A stretch of 64,000 nucleotides of DNA, taken from NCBI RefSeq assembly GCF_000317475.1, contig NC_019729.1:4664501-4728500 (forward strand), read 5' to 3'. How positions within the stretch are numbered: the first letter of the stretch is position 1; each line of letters opens with the position of its first letter. The stretch comes from Oscillatoria nigro-viridis PCC 7112. Lineage in GTDB: Bacteria; Cyanobacteriota; Cyanobacteriia; Cyanobacteriales; Microcoleaceae. Positions 1 to 9,518 of this stretch are shown piece by piece. Below the pieces are notes generated by a model. The model saw only the letters and a program-made list of their open reading frames with translations. It searched no databases and was not told the DNA's origin. Position numbers and translations under genes: made by a program.

Positions 1-47
1 TGCGGTATTTACTACCTGCCGGACGGTTGCCACGACATTACAGTACC

Positions 48-77
48 TTGACGTTTATTACTAATTTTCGTTACATT
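48..77 (+). promoter_or_regulatory. possible sigma70-type promoter
   Basis: TTGACG at 48-53 and TACATT at 72-77 are separated by 18 bp and lie 39 bp before the Psb35-like start codon. This is only a match to consensus; no start site is known. Confidence 0.3.
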
Positions 78-116
78 AGTTTACATAAAGCAACAAAAGT
101 TAAGGAAAAAGCAAAT

Positions 117-347
117 ATGGCTATTGTAATCTCTCTTTTAATCGTCGGTTGGGTCGCAGCAGCATTAATTGGCACTCAAGCATATTTCCTCGGGGAACAG
201 TCAAAGCCCATCCACGAGCGGAATTGGAACGATGAATCTTTTGAAAAATTGGCTGTAGCAATCACAGCAACAGAGATGGATTACAGCGTTCGCGTTCCCG
301 CCTACAGCCTGGATGCTTACGGCAGCCGCACCATCTCGAATTCTTGA
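117..347 (+). CDS. Psb35-like small membrane protein (photosystem II assembly)
   Basis: A 76-residue protein with one N-terminal membrane helix (about residues 3-22), followed by the soluble stretch GEQSKPIHERNW and an acidic segment. This pattern resembles the cyanobacterial Psb35 (Ssl2148) family, which stabilises the CP47 assembly module with Hli proteins in the thylakoid. The family assignment is from memory of the sequence style, not a search. An in-frame start exists at 27, but the ATG at 117 is preferred: it directly precedes the membrane helix and follows a purine-rich AAGGAAAAA. The gene is monocistronic, and a block of palindromic repeats follows it. Confidence 0.55.
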   Translation: MAIVISLLIVGWVAAALIGTQAYFLGEQSKPIHERNWNDESFEKLAVAITATEMDYSVRVPAYSLDAYGSRTISNS

Positions 348-371
348 TATCAAGTAACAGGTTTCACCATT

Positions 372-660
372 TTCAATCACAGGCAAGATGCCTGTTCCTA
401 ATTTTCAATAACAGGCAGGATGCCTGTTCCACAAGAAGACTTATTATTTGTGGAACAGGCATCTTGCCTGTTCCTAATTTTCAATAACAGGCAAGATGCC
501 TGTTCCACAAGAAGACTTATTATTTGTGGAACAGGCATCTTGCCTGTTCCTAATTTTCAATAACAGGCATCTTGCCTGTTGCTAATTTTCAATAACAGGC
601 ATCCTGCCTGTTCCACAAGAAGACTTATTATTTGTGGAACAGGCATCTTGCCTGTTGCTA
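372..660. repeat. array of REP-like palindromes (ACAGGCATCTTGCCTGT family)
   Basis: Five to six copies of a unit built from the palindrome AACAGGCAAGATGCCTGTT and a second palindrome, TTCCACAAG...CTTATTATTTGTGGAA, joined by the spacer TAATTTTCAATAACAGG. Related units occur at 34.7 kb and 39.1 kb, so this is a dispersed intergenic family. The array fills the gap between the Psb35-like gene and the clpB 3' end, and the hairpins could also act as a bidirectional terminator. Confidence 0.85.
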
Positions 661-666
661 ACGCAA

Positions 667-3618
667 CTACAAACTGTTACCTGTCAGCGCTGGGCGAGAA
701 TCTTTTTTGCGAAATTGCAAAGTGTTATTTTCGCAGTCGATCGCAATTGTATCGCCCTCAACAAACGCATTTTCCAGAATCTTGTTGGCCAGCGGGTTTT
801 CCAACTCCCGCTGGATGGCGCGTTTCAAGGGACGAGCGCCGTAAACCGGGTCGTAACCGACATCTGTGATATGGTTTTTCGCCGCATCGGACAGTTCCAA
901 AGTAATTTTTTGCTCTGCCAACAAACGCTCGATCCGCTTGACTTGAATGCTGACTATTTGCCGCAGTTCGGTTTTGCTCAAAGTGTGGAACAAAATTGTC
1001 TCGTCAACGCGATTGAGAAATTCGGGCCGAAAGTGCGATCGCAGCGCTGTCATCACCCGTTTTAACATCTGTTCGTACTCTTGGTCTGTCTCCCGTTCTT
1101 GAGTCAAGAGATTGTCATTTTCGCTCTTATTTTCAGTCTTGTTTTCACTCTTAGTTACAGTATCAAAATCGACTCGCTCGGCCGACACCTCAACAGTACC
1201 GTCGGCAGCCACTTTATAATCTGTCTTTTGACTTGACAAATCTTTCGTTTCCTGCTTCCGACTAGCAGGTTTTTTGACGGTTTTTTCCTTCTTAGTAAAC
1301 ACGTCTAAAATGTGGTCGCTGCCGATATTGCTAGTCATCACAATTACGGTATTTCTAAAGTCAACCACTCGACCTTGAGAATCGGTAATTCTGCCGTCAT
1401 CCAACACTTGCAGCAAAATGTTAAATACGTCGGGGTGCGCTTTTTCCACTTCGTCAAACAGCACTACCGAATAAGGATGTCTCCGCACTGCTTCGGAAAG
1501 TTGTCCCCCTTCATCGTAACCGACATATCCGGGAGGAGCCCCTACCAACCGGGAAACGCTGTGCTTCTCCATGTATTCCGACATATCGATGCGGACGATC
1601 GCATCATCGCTGTCAAACAAAAACTCCGCCAACGCCCGCGCTAACTCAGTTTTTCCGACGCCTGTGGGGCCCATAAACAAGAAAGAGCCGATCGGCCTCC
1701 CCGGATCTTTCATGCCCGCCCTAGCGCGCCGAATTGCCGCTGCCACGGCTGTAACAGCTTCCTCTTGACCGATGACTTTTTGGTGCAAGTGTTTTTCCAA
1801 TTGCAGCAATTTTTGGCGTTCTGATTCTAACAACCGGTTAACCGGAATGCCCGTCCATTTAGCGACAATTTCGGCAATATCGCCCTCAGTAACTTTTTCC
1901 CGCAGCAGGGAAGAACCTTGAGCTTGCTGTTTCAAAAGTTCCGCTTCTTTCGCTTCCCGATCGCGCACTGCCGTTTCCAACTTGCCGTACTTTAACTGTG
2001 CGGCCTTATTCAAATCGTAAGCCCTTTCTGCTTGTTCGATTTGGACTCGCAATTGGTCTTCTTCTGCTTTCAATTTATTGATTGCATCCAACAACTGCTT
2101 TTCGCCCAACCACTGAGAGGACAATTTTTCCTGCTTAACTTTTAAAATGTCAATCTCAGATGTGATGCGTTCGACGCGGAAGCCGAGCCCGGGGGCTAGA
2201 GCACCTTTTCCTTCCCCTTCGATCGACAATTTTTCCATTTCCAACTGCATCACCCGGCGGTCGATTCCTTCCAATTCCACAGGTTTAGAGGTAATCTCCA
2301 TTTTCAAGTGGGCGGCCGCTTCATCTACCAGGTCGATCGCCTTGTCCGGCAAAAAGCGATCGGAAATATAGCGAAAAGACAGAGTTGCAGCAGCTACCAG
2401 GGCCGAATCAGTAATTTTTACCCCGTGGTGGCGTTCGTAACGGTCTTTCAAGCCGCGCAAAATCGAAACAGTATCTTCAACGCTGGGTTCGCCGACAAAT
2501 ACTTGTTGAAATCGGCGTTCCAAGGCAGGATCTTTTTCAATATTCTTGCGGAATTCGTCGAGAGTTGTTGCGCCGATGCAGCGCAATTCGCCTCTCGCCA
2601 ACATCGGTTTTAACAAATTTCCCGCATCCATTCCCGAACCGGAACTGCCGCCGCCGCCAGTGCCGACAACGGTGTGCAATTCGTCAATAAATAGGACAAT
2701 TTGCCCGTCGGAATCGATAACTTCCCGCAGAACAGACCGCAACCGTTCTTCAAATTCGCCCCGGAATTTTGCCCCAGCAATTAAACTGCCCATGTCGAGG
2801 CTAAATAGCTGGCGATTTTTCAAAGATTCGGGCACGTCGCCGTTGACAATTCGCTGGGCTAAACCTTCGGCGATCGCAGTTTTTCCGACTCCGGGATCGC
2901 CAATTAACACTGGATTGTTTTTTTGGCGGCGGGAAAGAACTTGTACCACGCGGCGGATTTCCTCGTCGCGGCCGATTACTGGGTCGAGTTTGCCGGCTTT
3001 GGCGGCTTCTGTCAAATCGCGGCCGTACTTGCTGAGGGCGTCGGAGTTAACTTCGCCATCTCGATCTTGGGCTTTACCGTTGCTGCGGCTGCCTTTCCCC
3101 GTTTCGGAATTTTTTTCTTGGGCTTTAGCAGTGGCGCGGAAAGATTTGATTGCTTCTTCGAGTTTTGGTCGATCGATCGTACCGGCTGGGGGTTTGCGAT
3201 CGTAACCGGGGCGGCCCGGCGGCCCATCGCCTTTTGTCAGCAACCTGCGACCGACTCGTTCGTCTTCTACTAAACCAATTAATAAATGTTCAACGGCGAT
3301 AAAATTATCTTGCCAAGCCGCCCTGGTGGCCTCGGCAACATCTAACATCACTTCTAAGCCGCGGCCGAGGTATAGTTGGTCAGCGTTGGCAACTCTGGGC
3401 TGTCGTTTGGCAAAACCATCTAACTGCTGGGCAAAGCGGGCGGCATCGACTCCAGCTTTGCTGAGAATGCTGTTGGCCTGCCCTTGCTGTTCGAGAAGGG
3501 CGATGGCTAAATGTTCAACCTCTAGCTGCTGATTGGCAAAGCGGCGGGCTACATCCTGGGATTTGACAATGGCTTCCCAGGCTTGATCTGTAAATTTGCT
3601 AGGGTCTGTTGGCTGCAC
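667..3618 (-). CDS. clpB: ATP-dependent disaggregase ClpB (ClpB2-like) with an insertion in NBD2
   Basis: Hexameric AAA+ unfoldase that resolubilises aggregated proteins with DnaK. Numbering from an upstream TTG that adds five residues: Clp N-domain about 13-135, a long linker about 135-200, NBD1 with Walker A GDPGVGKT at 245-252 and FIDELH at 315-320, a coiled-coil M-domain about 440-570, NBD2 with Walker A GPTGVGKT at 655-662 and LFDEVEKAH, then a C-terminal domain. The start is taken as GTG at 3618, giving MQPTDPSKF as in known ClpB and preceded by AGGA. Two oddities are visible: a roughly 50-residue low-complexity linker after the N-domain, and about 70 extra Lys/Glu/Ser/Thr-rich residues (about 776-850) between TSNIGS and the [10 protein letters not shown] segment. 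At 983 residues it is longer than the usual 860-880. Confidence 0.95.
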   Translation of the reverse strand: MQPTDPSKFTDQAWEAIVKSQDVARRFANQQLEVEHLAIALLEQQGQANSILSKAGVDAARFAQQLDGFAKRQPRVANADQLYLGRGLEVMLDVAEATRAAWQDNFIAVEHLLIGLVEDERVGRRLLTKGDGPPGRPGYDRKPPAGTIDRPKLEEAIKSFRATAKAQEKNSETGKGSRSNGKAQDRDGEVNSDALSKYGRDLTEAAKAGKLDPVIGRDEEIRRVVQVLSRRQKNNPVLIGDPGVGKTAIAEGLAQRIVNGDVPESLKNRQLFSLDMGSLIAGAKFRGEFEERLRSVLREVIDSDGQIVLFIDELHTVVGTGGGGSSGSGMDAGNLLKPMLARGELRCIGATTLDEFRKNIEKDPALERRFQQVFVGEPSVEDTVSILRGLKDRYERHHGVKITDSALVAAATLSFRYISDRFLPDKAIDLVDEAAAHLKMEITSKPVELEGIDRRVMQLEMEKLSIEGEGKGALAPGLGFRVERITSEIDILKVKQEKLSSQWLGEKQLLDAINKLKAEEDQLRVQIEQAERAYDLNKAAQLKYGKLETAVRDREAKEAELLKQQAQGSSLLREKVTEGDIAEIVAKWTGIPVNRLLESERQKLLQLEKHLHQKVIGQEEAVTAVAAAIRRARAGMKDPGRPIGSFLFMGPTGVGKTELARALAEFLFDSDDAIVRIDMSEYMEKHSVSRLVGAPPGYVGYDEGGQLSEAVRRHPYSVVLFDEVEKAHPDVFNILLQVLDDGRITDSQGRVVDFRNTVIVMTSNIGSDHILDVFTKKEKTVKKPASRKQETKDLSSQKTDYKVAADGTVEVSAERVDFDTVTKSENKTENKSENDNLLTQERETDQEYEQMLKRVMTALRSHFRPEFLNRVDETILFHTLSKTELRQIVSIQVKRIERLLAEQKITLELSDAAKNHITDVGYDPVYGARPLKRAIQRELENPLANKILENAFVEGDTIAIDCENNTLQFRKKDSRPALTGNSL

Positions 3619-3893
3619 GTTGGTTCCTCGCAATCAAGGGGATTCCTGTTGTTATCCGTTAATACATCGTCTCACAACCATCATAATCTTTAAACAGGAT
3701 TATGAATTTATGAGTGCGGTTAACTACGGCGAAAGTTGTGACCTAATTGACCTGTTGCAAAAGCTTACAGTCCGCAATCCACCCCGAAATTTGGTGCGTT
3801 CAGACCGACTCTGGCGATTCCCTTCGGGATAGGTTCGCTGACCGTACTTATAAAAATATTGCCAGAATAAACATTTTTTAGCGACTGAGATTT

Positions 3894-5309
3894 ATGCTAT
3901 TTCCCACTTACCAATTTTTAGTATTTTTCCTAATAATTTTTAGCGCGATCGTCTCTGTGAAACCCCAAGTCGCTTTGTATAAAATTGTCTTGTTAGTTTC
4001 GAGTTTATTATTTTATTCCTTTTGGAGTTTTGACTTTCTCTGGCTCCTGATTTTATCTACCGTCTACAATTATATCATTCTCCGGGTTCTCGGCAACAGT
4101 AAGTATAAAAAAATTGCTTTAATCTCCGGTCTAATTTTAAACATTGGCTATCTCGGCATCTTTAAATATTGCAACTTCTTTGTAACTTCTTTATTTGAGG
4201 TACTGAACCAGCTACAAATTCCAGCAAACTTTCCAGTTTTGCAAATAATCGCCCCCGTCGGCGTGTCTTTCTACACTTTTAGAATAATTTCTCATTTGAT
4301 CGACTGCTACCAGCAAAAAATCCCTTGTCCGAAATTTGTAGACTATGCCGCCTACATTACCTACTTTCCGCAAATTGCTTCCGGGCCAATCTCGCGAGCT
4401 CGCGAATTTTACTCGCAGCTAAATTCACCGGAAAAATACGACTATAAAATTGAAGAAGTTATAGTTCTGATTTTGTCTGGACTCTTCAAAAAATATACTT
4501 TATCGAGCTTTTTGTTTAACTTCACTGACTTGCCATTCAAAGTCCCCCAGCAGTACAGCAGCATCGATTTAATCCTCGCGGCAATTTCCTATTCCTGTTT
4601 AATTTACGTAGATTTCAGCGGCTACTCGGATTTAGCCAACGGCATCTCCTGTTTGCTGGGTTTTAAACCCATTGCCAACTTTAATATGCCATACCGATCG
4701 CTCAGCCTGCAAGAATTTTGGAAAAGGTGGCACATCAGTCTTTCCGAGTGGCTGAGGGATTACCTTTACTTTCCCTTGGGTGGTAACAAATACGGCAAGT
4801 TGAGGAAGTACGTAAATTTACTGATGACAATGGCGATCGGTGGATTGTGGCACGGCGCAGGTTTAAACTTTATTTTCTGGGGAGCAATTCACGGTTTAGG
4901 ATTAATTGTCAACCATTTATGTAAAGATATCCCCCAAGCTATCCACTTTAAATTAGACTATGCCTTTCCCAGATTTGCTAAATTTTGCAGTTGGTTGTTA
5001 ACATTTAGTTTTGTTACTTGTAGCTGGGTATTTTTCGGCACTCCCAACTGGGAAACTGCGGTGAGTTTTTTTGCAGGAATTGTCCATCCTGCCGTCGCAA
5101 CTTTTCAATTTAACTTTTGGCAATTGTATTTAGTAATTGCAGTTATTGGCGCGATCAACTTGTGGGGCGATCGCATCTCCCAACTATTGCAAACCCTATT
5201 GTCATTAAAAAACATTTTCTTTCGGGTTGTCTTAGTTTCGCTGCTCGTGTATACTATCTTGATGTTGGGGCCGAGTACCGTTCCGCCTTTTATTTACTTT
5301 AATTTCTAA
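3894..5309 (+). CDS. MBOAT family O-acyltransferase (AlgI-like)
   Basis: A 471-residue polytopic membrane protein. AlgI/DltB-type MBOAT proteins pass acyl groups across the membrane to a periplasmic transferase. The family signatures FWKRWHISLSEWLRDYLYFP and GGLWHGAG are present; His320 in the latter is the conserved MBOAT histidine. The next gene starts 5 bp downstream and encodes an SGNH-fold protein, the usual periplasmic partner (AlgJ/AlgX/PatB type). Together they probably acetylate an exported polysaccharide or another envelope polymer; the substrate cannot be read from the sequence. Confidence 0.9.
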   Translation: MLFPTYQFLVFFLIIFSAIVSVKPQVALYKIVLLVSSLLFYSFWSFDFLWLLILSTVYNYIILRVLGNSKYKKIALISGLILNIGYLGIFKYCNFFVTSLFEVLNQLQIPANFPVLQIIAPVGVSFYTFRIISHLIDCYQQKIPCPKFVDYAAYITYFPQIASGPISRAREFYSQLNSPEKYDYKIEEVIVLILSGLFKKYTLSSFLFNFTDLPFKVPQQYSSIDLILAAISYSCLIYVDFSGYSDLANGISCLLGFKPIANFNMPYRSLSLQEFWKRWHISLSEWLRDYLYFPLGGNKYGKLRKYVNLLMTMAIGGLWHGAGLNFIFWGAIHGLGLIVNHLCKDIPQAIHFKLDYAFPRFAKFCSWLLTFSFVTCSWVFFGTPNWETAVSFFAGIVHPAVATFQFNFWQLYLVIAVIGAINLWGDRISQLLQTLLSLKNIFFRVVLVSLLVYTILMLGPSTVPPFIYFNF

Positions 5310-5314
5310 GAAAT

Positions 5315-6304
5315 ATGAAAGACCGGGAAATTTTGCTGATTGTTACTTCTGTAATTCTCACTTTAATATTTTCAAACTTATCATTATTTCTAAAAAGCTT
5401 TGCTTCAACTCCTTTCGCCAGTCCAGAAATTAAACAAGCTGCGCGCCAGATAAAAATAGACGGTTTCCGAAAATCAGAACAAGATTTTTGGAGCAAAATT
5501 AAAGATATTAACTTCGATAGCCTCCCCAAAGAATCAGAACTTCCTCCTGTCAAAACCGAAACAAAAGCGGCCGTTCAACCCCCAAAGCCTGCTAATGCTA
5601 AAAAACCCACTCCAGCTAAAAAACCAACCCCAGCTAAACCCAAACTGACCAGACCTTATCGCCGATTTTTATTTATTGGAGATTCCGTAATGTTCGACTT
5701 AGGAATTCAACTCCAGTACACTCTTAAGAAAAAATACAATATCGCCGATACGAAAATTGACTACAAGGTCTCGACCGGATTAAATCGGATAGATTATTAT
5801 GATTGGTATGCCCGAACTCGCCAAATTATTAATAATTACCAGCCGGATGTAGTGATAGTTTTGTTTGGAACAAATGACCGTCAAAATATCATTGATTATC
5901 AAGGAAAACCCTGGGCTGTTATGACCAAAGAATGGCAAAAAGCTTATCGAGAAAGAGTTGAAAAATACGCCAATTTACTGAATTCGTCATCCGCGAGAAA
6001 AGTGTATTGGGTCGGTCAATCAATGCCTAACAAATCTTTGTATCTCAAAGCTTTTCCCATCATGAACGATATTTATAAAAATGCCAGCAAATCTTCATCT
6101 AAAATAGAATTTATTTCTACTTGGGAGACCTTTGCACAAGCAGGAAAATTTGTTCCAGTAGTTGCTAATAAATCTGGTAAGCGAGGCTATGTAAAAAATA
6201 ATGATGGCTTGCACTTTACCTCCCACGGAGCTCAGATTGTCAGCGACTTAATCGTTGATAAAATGGCGGAGGACAAAATATTAAAAGATCTGACAAAGAA
6301 ATGA
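5315..6304 (+). CDS. SGNH/GDSL-fold exported acyltransferase (DUF459-like)
   Basis: A 329-residue protein with an N-terminal membrane anchor (about residues 6-27), a Lys/Pro/Ala-rich spacer (about 85-112) with a repeated KKPTPA unit, then an SGNH domain. Catalytic blocks are visible: GDS with Ser124, GTND with Asn187, and DGLHF with Asp297 and His300. It starts 5 bp after the MBOAT gene, so the two are co-transcribed and likely translationally linked. The expected role is transferring the acyl group delivered by the MBOAT partner to a polymer outside the plasma membrane. The spacer presumably holds the domain away from the membrane. Confidence 0.85.
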   Translation: MKDREILLIVTSVILTLIFSNLSLFLKSFASTPFASPEIKQAARQIKIDGFRKSEQDFWSKIKDINFDSLPKESELPPVKTETKAAVQPPKPANAKKPTPAKKPTPAKPKLTRPYRRFLFIGDSVMFDLGIQLQYTLKKKYNIADTKIDYKVSTGLNRIDYYDWYARTRQIINNYQPDVVIVLFGTNDRQNIIDYQGKPWAVMTKEWQKAYRERVEKYANLLNSSSARKVYWVGQSMPNKSLYLKAFPIMNDIYKNASKSSSKIEFISTWETFAQAGKFVPVVANKSGKRGYVKNNDGLHFTSHGAQIVSDLIVDKMAEDKILKDLTKK

Positions 6305-6455
6305 CTCTAGTAGGTTGGGTTTCGCGGCCAAACCTAAAATTTGGATCTTTGACCAATTATTGCAAAATAATATATTTAGTTCGGGACGCACATTGGCTTT
6401 GCTCAACCAGGTTTATAGGGAAAATCTAGGCTTGAGTTATGATAAATTTACTCGT

Positions 6456-6468
6456 GAAACCGGGTTTC
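6456..6468. repeat. short palindrome GAAACCGGGTTTC
   Basis: A perfect palindrome around CCGG between two genes. The same word, extended to AGAAACCGGGTTTCT, occurs at 26354-26368 between a response regulator and its kinase. It looks like a dispersed short intergenic repeat. The rest of 6305-6580 shows no convincing gene: an open frame at 6315-6515 starts with TTG and reads through this palindrome. Confidence 0.6.
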
Positions 6469-6580
6469 TAATTCCCTATGCGTCCCGGACTAATATTGAC
6501 AAAAAGCAGCAGTAGATGTAAAGTTGAATCGATCATCAAACAACAGCGTCAAAATATAGTAATTGTCATCGCGACAAATT

Positions 6581-8353
6581 ATGACGAGCAATCTGTGGAA
6601 ACTCGATCGCACTAACATCCCTGAGTCAATGGGGTGCAGCGGCACAGCGCTAATCTTCCTTCTCACTAAATATACTCAACCTTGGCAAAGAATAAACCTA
6701 GTTGAAAAATTCCTGCAACAGTGCGGCATCGAGCCTTTTGCTGAAGTTTTGGGCGTACCCAACAGCGGAATCTTCAGAGAAAATATACCGGAATCCGTCA
6801 GAAAACCGCATCCGAATTTGCTGTTTCGCGCTTTGGCAATTCAGGCATTGGGGAAGGTGCGAGATGAGCTGATATCAAGTGAGAGAGAAGCTAGAGCAAG
6901 TGATTTTAGCAAAAATCTGCTGGCGGCGTTAGAACAGGAAGCGCGAGGGGGATCGACTCCTTTAATGCGGTGGTCTGCGGCTGTTAGTATTAAGTCACTT
7001 TGGTTGGATGAAGCAGGGCAACAACAAGGCAAGGAAGGTGCTGTCAATGTCACAATCAATGCAGGGGAAATTGAGCGGCTGGCTGTAGAAGAGCAAATTA
7101 AACTGTTAGCAATCAACAAATTTGCTGTGGGCGACAGTAGAAATGACAGCAGTAAGGAATATGAGAATTGTCTCGATTTTTGGGTGTACGGCCCTAGCTG
7201 GCTGCTGCCGGGTCTGCCAATGGATTGCGACGAATATCTGTTTTGGATCGATCGAGTATTTGCTGCGATCGCACTTAGGGGCCACTACAAATTGAATGCC
7301 GAAAACGATGCAGCGGTAACAAACTTTTTGGGAGTTGCGGAAAATAATTTTAATGACTTGGAATTCTCTAAAATACTTGCCAAAATTTTTGAGTTCCTGC
7401 ATCACCCCGAAGCGAAAGTCAAAAATTTAGCTGCCATTATTTTAGCACCCTACAAAGACAAGCTTGACCGAAAATTGGCGCTGATTCTGAGAGCGCTAGT
7501 ATATAAATTTAATGTAAAATATCAGCCTTTAGAATCCCTGACTATTCCCGAAATCGAGGAGTACAAAGCGTCACTGTATTTCGGTCAAATGGAAATTGAC
7601 GACTTGTATTGTGAGGCTTTGGCGCTGTGCGGCAATCGGGATGTCGAACTCGCAAGTTTATTGTCAGCGAAACAAAGGGAATACCAACATACTCTAGAGG
7701 AGTATATCAACAATCTCAGCAAGTTAGTTAAGTCAATCATAAATTGCCAGAGCTTGTTAGATGCTAATAAAGAACTTTTGTATTTGACGGTAGATCGGCT
7801 GGAAAAATGGGATTACACTCTAGACAATAAACTGGCGGCCCACCGCAAAAAAATCCAAAACCTGAGCTTGGATAAAAGTACCTCCGTGCAGTGCATCAAC
7901 CTCGACAATGAACTCAATTATATCAGAGATTCTTTGCAGTATACGTTGTATGAAGTCACATCAAATATTAACAGCCAAATTAGAGAGTTAGAACTTTCTG
8001 CGTCCAAAAATAGCAAGACGGCAACAGATATGTTTAGGTGGACGTGGCTATTGTTCGCGGTGGGATTTTCAGGAGGACTGTTTTTGTATTTATCGGATTT
8101 AGTGATTAACTGGATATTCGGTGTCAGCTACACAAGCGAATTTCTAGTTTATTGGACTATTGTATTTAGTGTGATGGTGGTATTTTTGTTAGTATTAGCT
8201 GTATTCTTTTCGGCGCTCGCTGCTTTATACCAGCGCCGAGAATCTAAATTAATTCCTCAATTTGATAGCTTAAGCCAAATAGGGAGCAGTTTTTCTATAT
8301 TGTGGCAAAAAATATATTTGCAGCAGTTTGTACCGTCGGTGCGATCGAATTAA
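6581..8353 (+). CDS. hypothetical protein with two C-terminal membrane helices
   Basis: A 590-residue protein I do not recognise. The first 380 or so residues are helical and may form HEAT-like repeats, as in LRALAIQALGKVRDEL and HHPEAKVKNLAAIIL. Residues about 385-490 look like coiled coil. Two strong membrane segments follow (about 495-525 and 535-565), then a short charged tail. The ATG at 6581 is chosen over a TTG at 6563 because nothing supports the longer start. It stands alone between the acylation pair and gloA. A scaffold or sensor anchored from the cytoplasmic side is possible, but no catalytic motif is visible. Confidence 0.8.
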   Translation: MTSNLWKLDRTNIPESMGCSGTALIFLLTKYTQPWQRINLVEKFLQQCGIEPFAEVLGVPNSGIFRENIPESVRKPHPNLLFRALAIQALGKVRDELISSEREARASDFSKNLLAALEQEARGGSTPLMRWSAAVSIKSLWLDEAGQQQGKEGAVNVTINAGEIERLAVEEQIKLLAINKFAVGDSRNDSSKEYENCLDFWVYGPSWLLPGLPMDCDEYLFWIDRVFAAIALRGHYKLNAENDAAVTNFLGVAENNFNDLEFSKILAKIFEFLHHPEAKVKNLAAIILAPYKDKLDRKLALILRALVYKFNVKYQPLESLTIPEIEEYKASLYFGQMEIDDLYCEALALCGNRDVELASLLSAKQREYQHTLEEYINNLSKLVKSIINCQSLLDANKELLYLTVDRLEKWDYTLDNKLAAHRKKIQNLSLDKSTSVQCINLDNELNYIRDSLQYTLYEVTSNINSQIRELELSASKNSKTATDMFRWTWLLFAVGFSGGLFLYLSDLVINWIFGVSYTSEFLVYWTIVFSVMVVFLLVLAVFFSALAALYQRRESKLIPQFDSLSQIGSSFSILWQKIYLQQFVPSVRSN

Positions 8354-8447
8354 AAGTTTCAGTTGACAGTTGTGGGTACGACTGTTGTCAAAAGGCAAAC
8401 GGAAGAGGGAAGATAGTTTTTCCTTCCCCTTCCCCCTCTTAAGAAAG

Positions 8448-8876
8448 TTAGGATGCGGTTGTTGCTGCTACTTTCTGGGTGTTGCTACCTTGATTGGCCA
8501 GTTGAATTAATTCAACTTTATATCCATCTGGGTCTTGCACAAAAGCGATGACAGTTGAACCGTGCTTCATCGGGCCGGGTTCCCGACTAACTTTACCGCC
8601 GCGGGCTTTAATTTCTTCGCAAGTAGCGTAAATGTCGTCAACGCCGATCGCAATATGACCGTAAGCATCTCCCAAATTGTACTCTGTAACCCCCCAGTTG
8701 TATGTTAATTCCAAAACTGTAGTGTCTGATTCATCACCGTAGCCCACAAAAGCCAGAGTAAATTTACCGTCTGGATAGTCCTTTTTTCGCAGCAATTTCA
8801 TGCCCAGAACCTCCGTGTAAAATTTGAGGGACTCTTCCAGGTTGCCGACTCGGAGCATCGTGTGTAGTAGTTGCAT
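8448..8876 (-). CDS. gloA: lactoylglutathione lyase (glyoxalase I)
   Basis: A 142-residue protein that isomerises the hemithioacetal of methylglyoxal and glutathione to S-lactoylglutathione. The four metal ligands fall at His5, Glu56, His74 and Glu122, the same positions as in E. coli GloA, a nickel-type glyoxalase I. Two VOC repeats of the beta-alpha-beta-beta-beta fold are complete. The tail after residue 126 is a short, Thr/Ala-rich extension. It lies downstream of the copper ATPase/cupredoxin pair on the same strand but is separated by 110 bp, so it may be transcribed independently. Confidence 0.95.
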   Translation of the reverse strand: MQLLHTMLRVGNLEESLKFYTEVLGMKLLRKKDYPDGKFTLAFVGYGDESDTTVLELTYNWGVTEYNLGDAYGHIAIGVDDIYATCEEIKARGGKVSREPGPMKHGSTVIAFVQDPDGYKVELIQLANQGSNTQKVAATTAS

Positions 8877-8986
8877 TTAGCTCACTCCAAATTTTTTAAG
8901 CTTTCATCTATTTTAGCTATTTCCTGCGGAAAAAACTCGCCCCTCAACCGTCGCAGTTGCCGCAGGTTGATAACTGTCTATTTGAT

Positions 8987-9499
8987 TTAGCTTTGTACTT
9001 CCACCACACCCCGAAACATATTCATGCCGCACGTAAATAGGTATCGTCCAGGTTTGTCAGGGGTAAATTCAACAGCCGTTACCTGATTGAGAGGTAATTC
9101 TCGCACTATGTTAAAATCTGGTAACAACACTTTTTCAAGACAACTATTGGGGTCGCGTCTCAAGAAATTTAGCCGGACTAATTGACCCGCTTCCACAACT
9201 ACAGTGGCAGGCTCATAACCCCCGTCTACAGTAATAGTCAACTCTTGTATCCCCTGAATAGATTCAGCTTGCTTCCCTTTAGCTTTACTGAATAAAAACC
9301 ACCACAATTCCAAACCTATTAATGTCAAACCACCTATTGTTACGCCAACTTTTAAACCTATTGGCTGTTCAATGCTGCGGAATTGAGTCGTTGAAGTAGA
9401 ATGCTGGACGGACATTTCGGAAGCTTGGACTCCCGATGCCATTCCCATCACAAGTCCTAAACTCGCGAGACTTCCCCAAATTTGACGATGGTGTAACAT
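8987..9499 (-). CDS. exported cupredoxin-like protein next to copper ATPase
   Basis: A 170-residue protein with a signal-like N-terminus (about residues 5-27), one membrane segment (about 50-68), and a C-terminal cupredoxin-like beta-domain of about 90 residues ending GRYLFTCGMNMFRGVVEV. The paired cysteines (DPNSCLEK and FTCGMNM) and the methionines are candidate copper ligands; the classic cupredoxin histidine is not evident. The start at 9499 is chosen because GGAGG precedes it at good spacing; the frame stays open upstream. It begins 19 bp after the copper ATPase ends, so the two form an operon. A role as copper acceptor or donor for the pump on the non-cytoplasmic side is likely. Confidence 0.8.
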   Translation of the reverse strand: MLHHRQIWGSLASLGLVMGMASGVQASEMSVQHSTSTTQFRSIEQPIGLKVGVTIGGLTLIGLELWWFLFSKAKGKQAESIQGIQELTITVDGGYEPATVVVEAGQLVRLNFLRRDPNSCLEKVLLPDFNIVRELPLNQVTAVEFTPDKPGRYLFTCGMNMFRGVVEVQS

Positions 9500-9518
9500 T
9501 TTTATAATTCCTCCAAAT

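Noticed and set aside
372..660. Possible CRISPR array
   Set aside because: The units are palindromes with constant, not variable, spacers, and no cas gene is near.
2546..3205. 219-codon plus-strand frame inside clpB
   Set aside because: Antisense shadow of a conserved ClpB region with no signal of its own.
6315..6515. 66-codon open frame after the SGNH gene
   Set aside because: It starts with TTG, has no ribosome binding site, and part of it is the translation of the GAAACCGGGTTTC intergenic palindrome.
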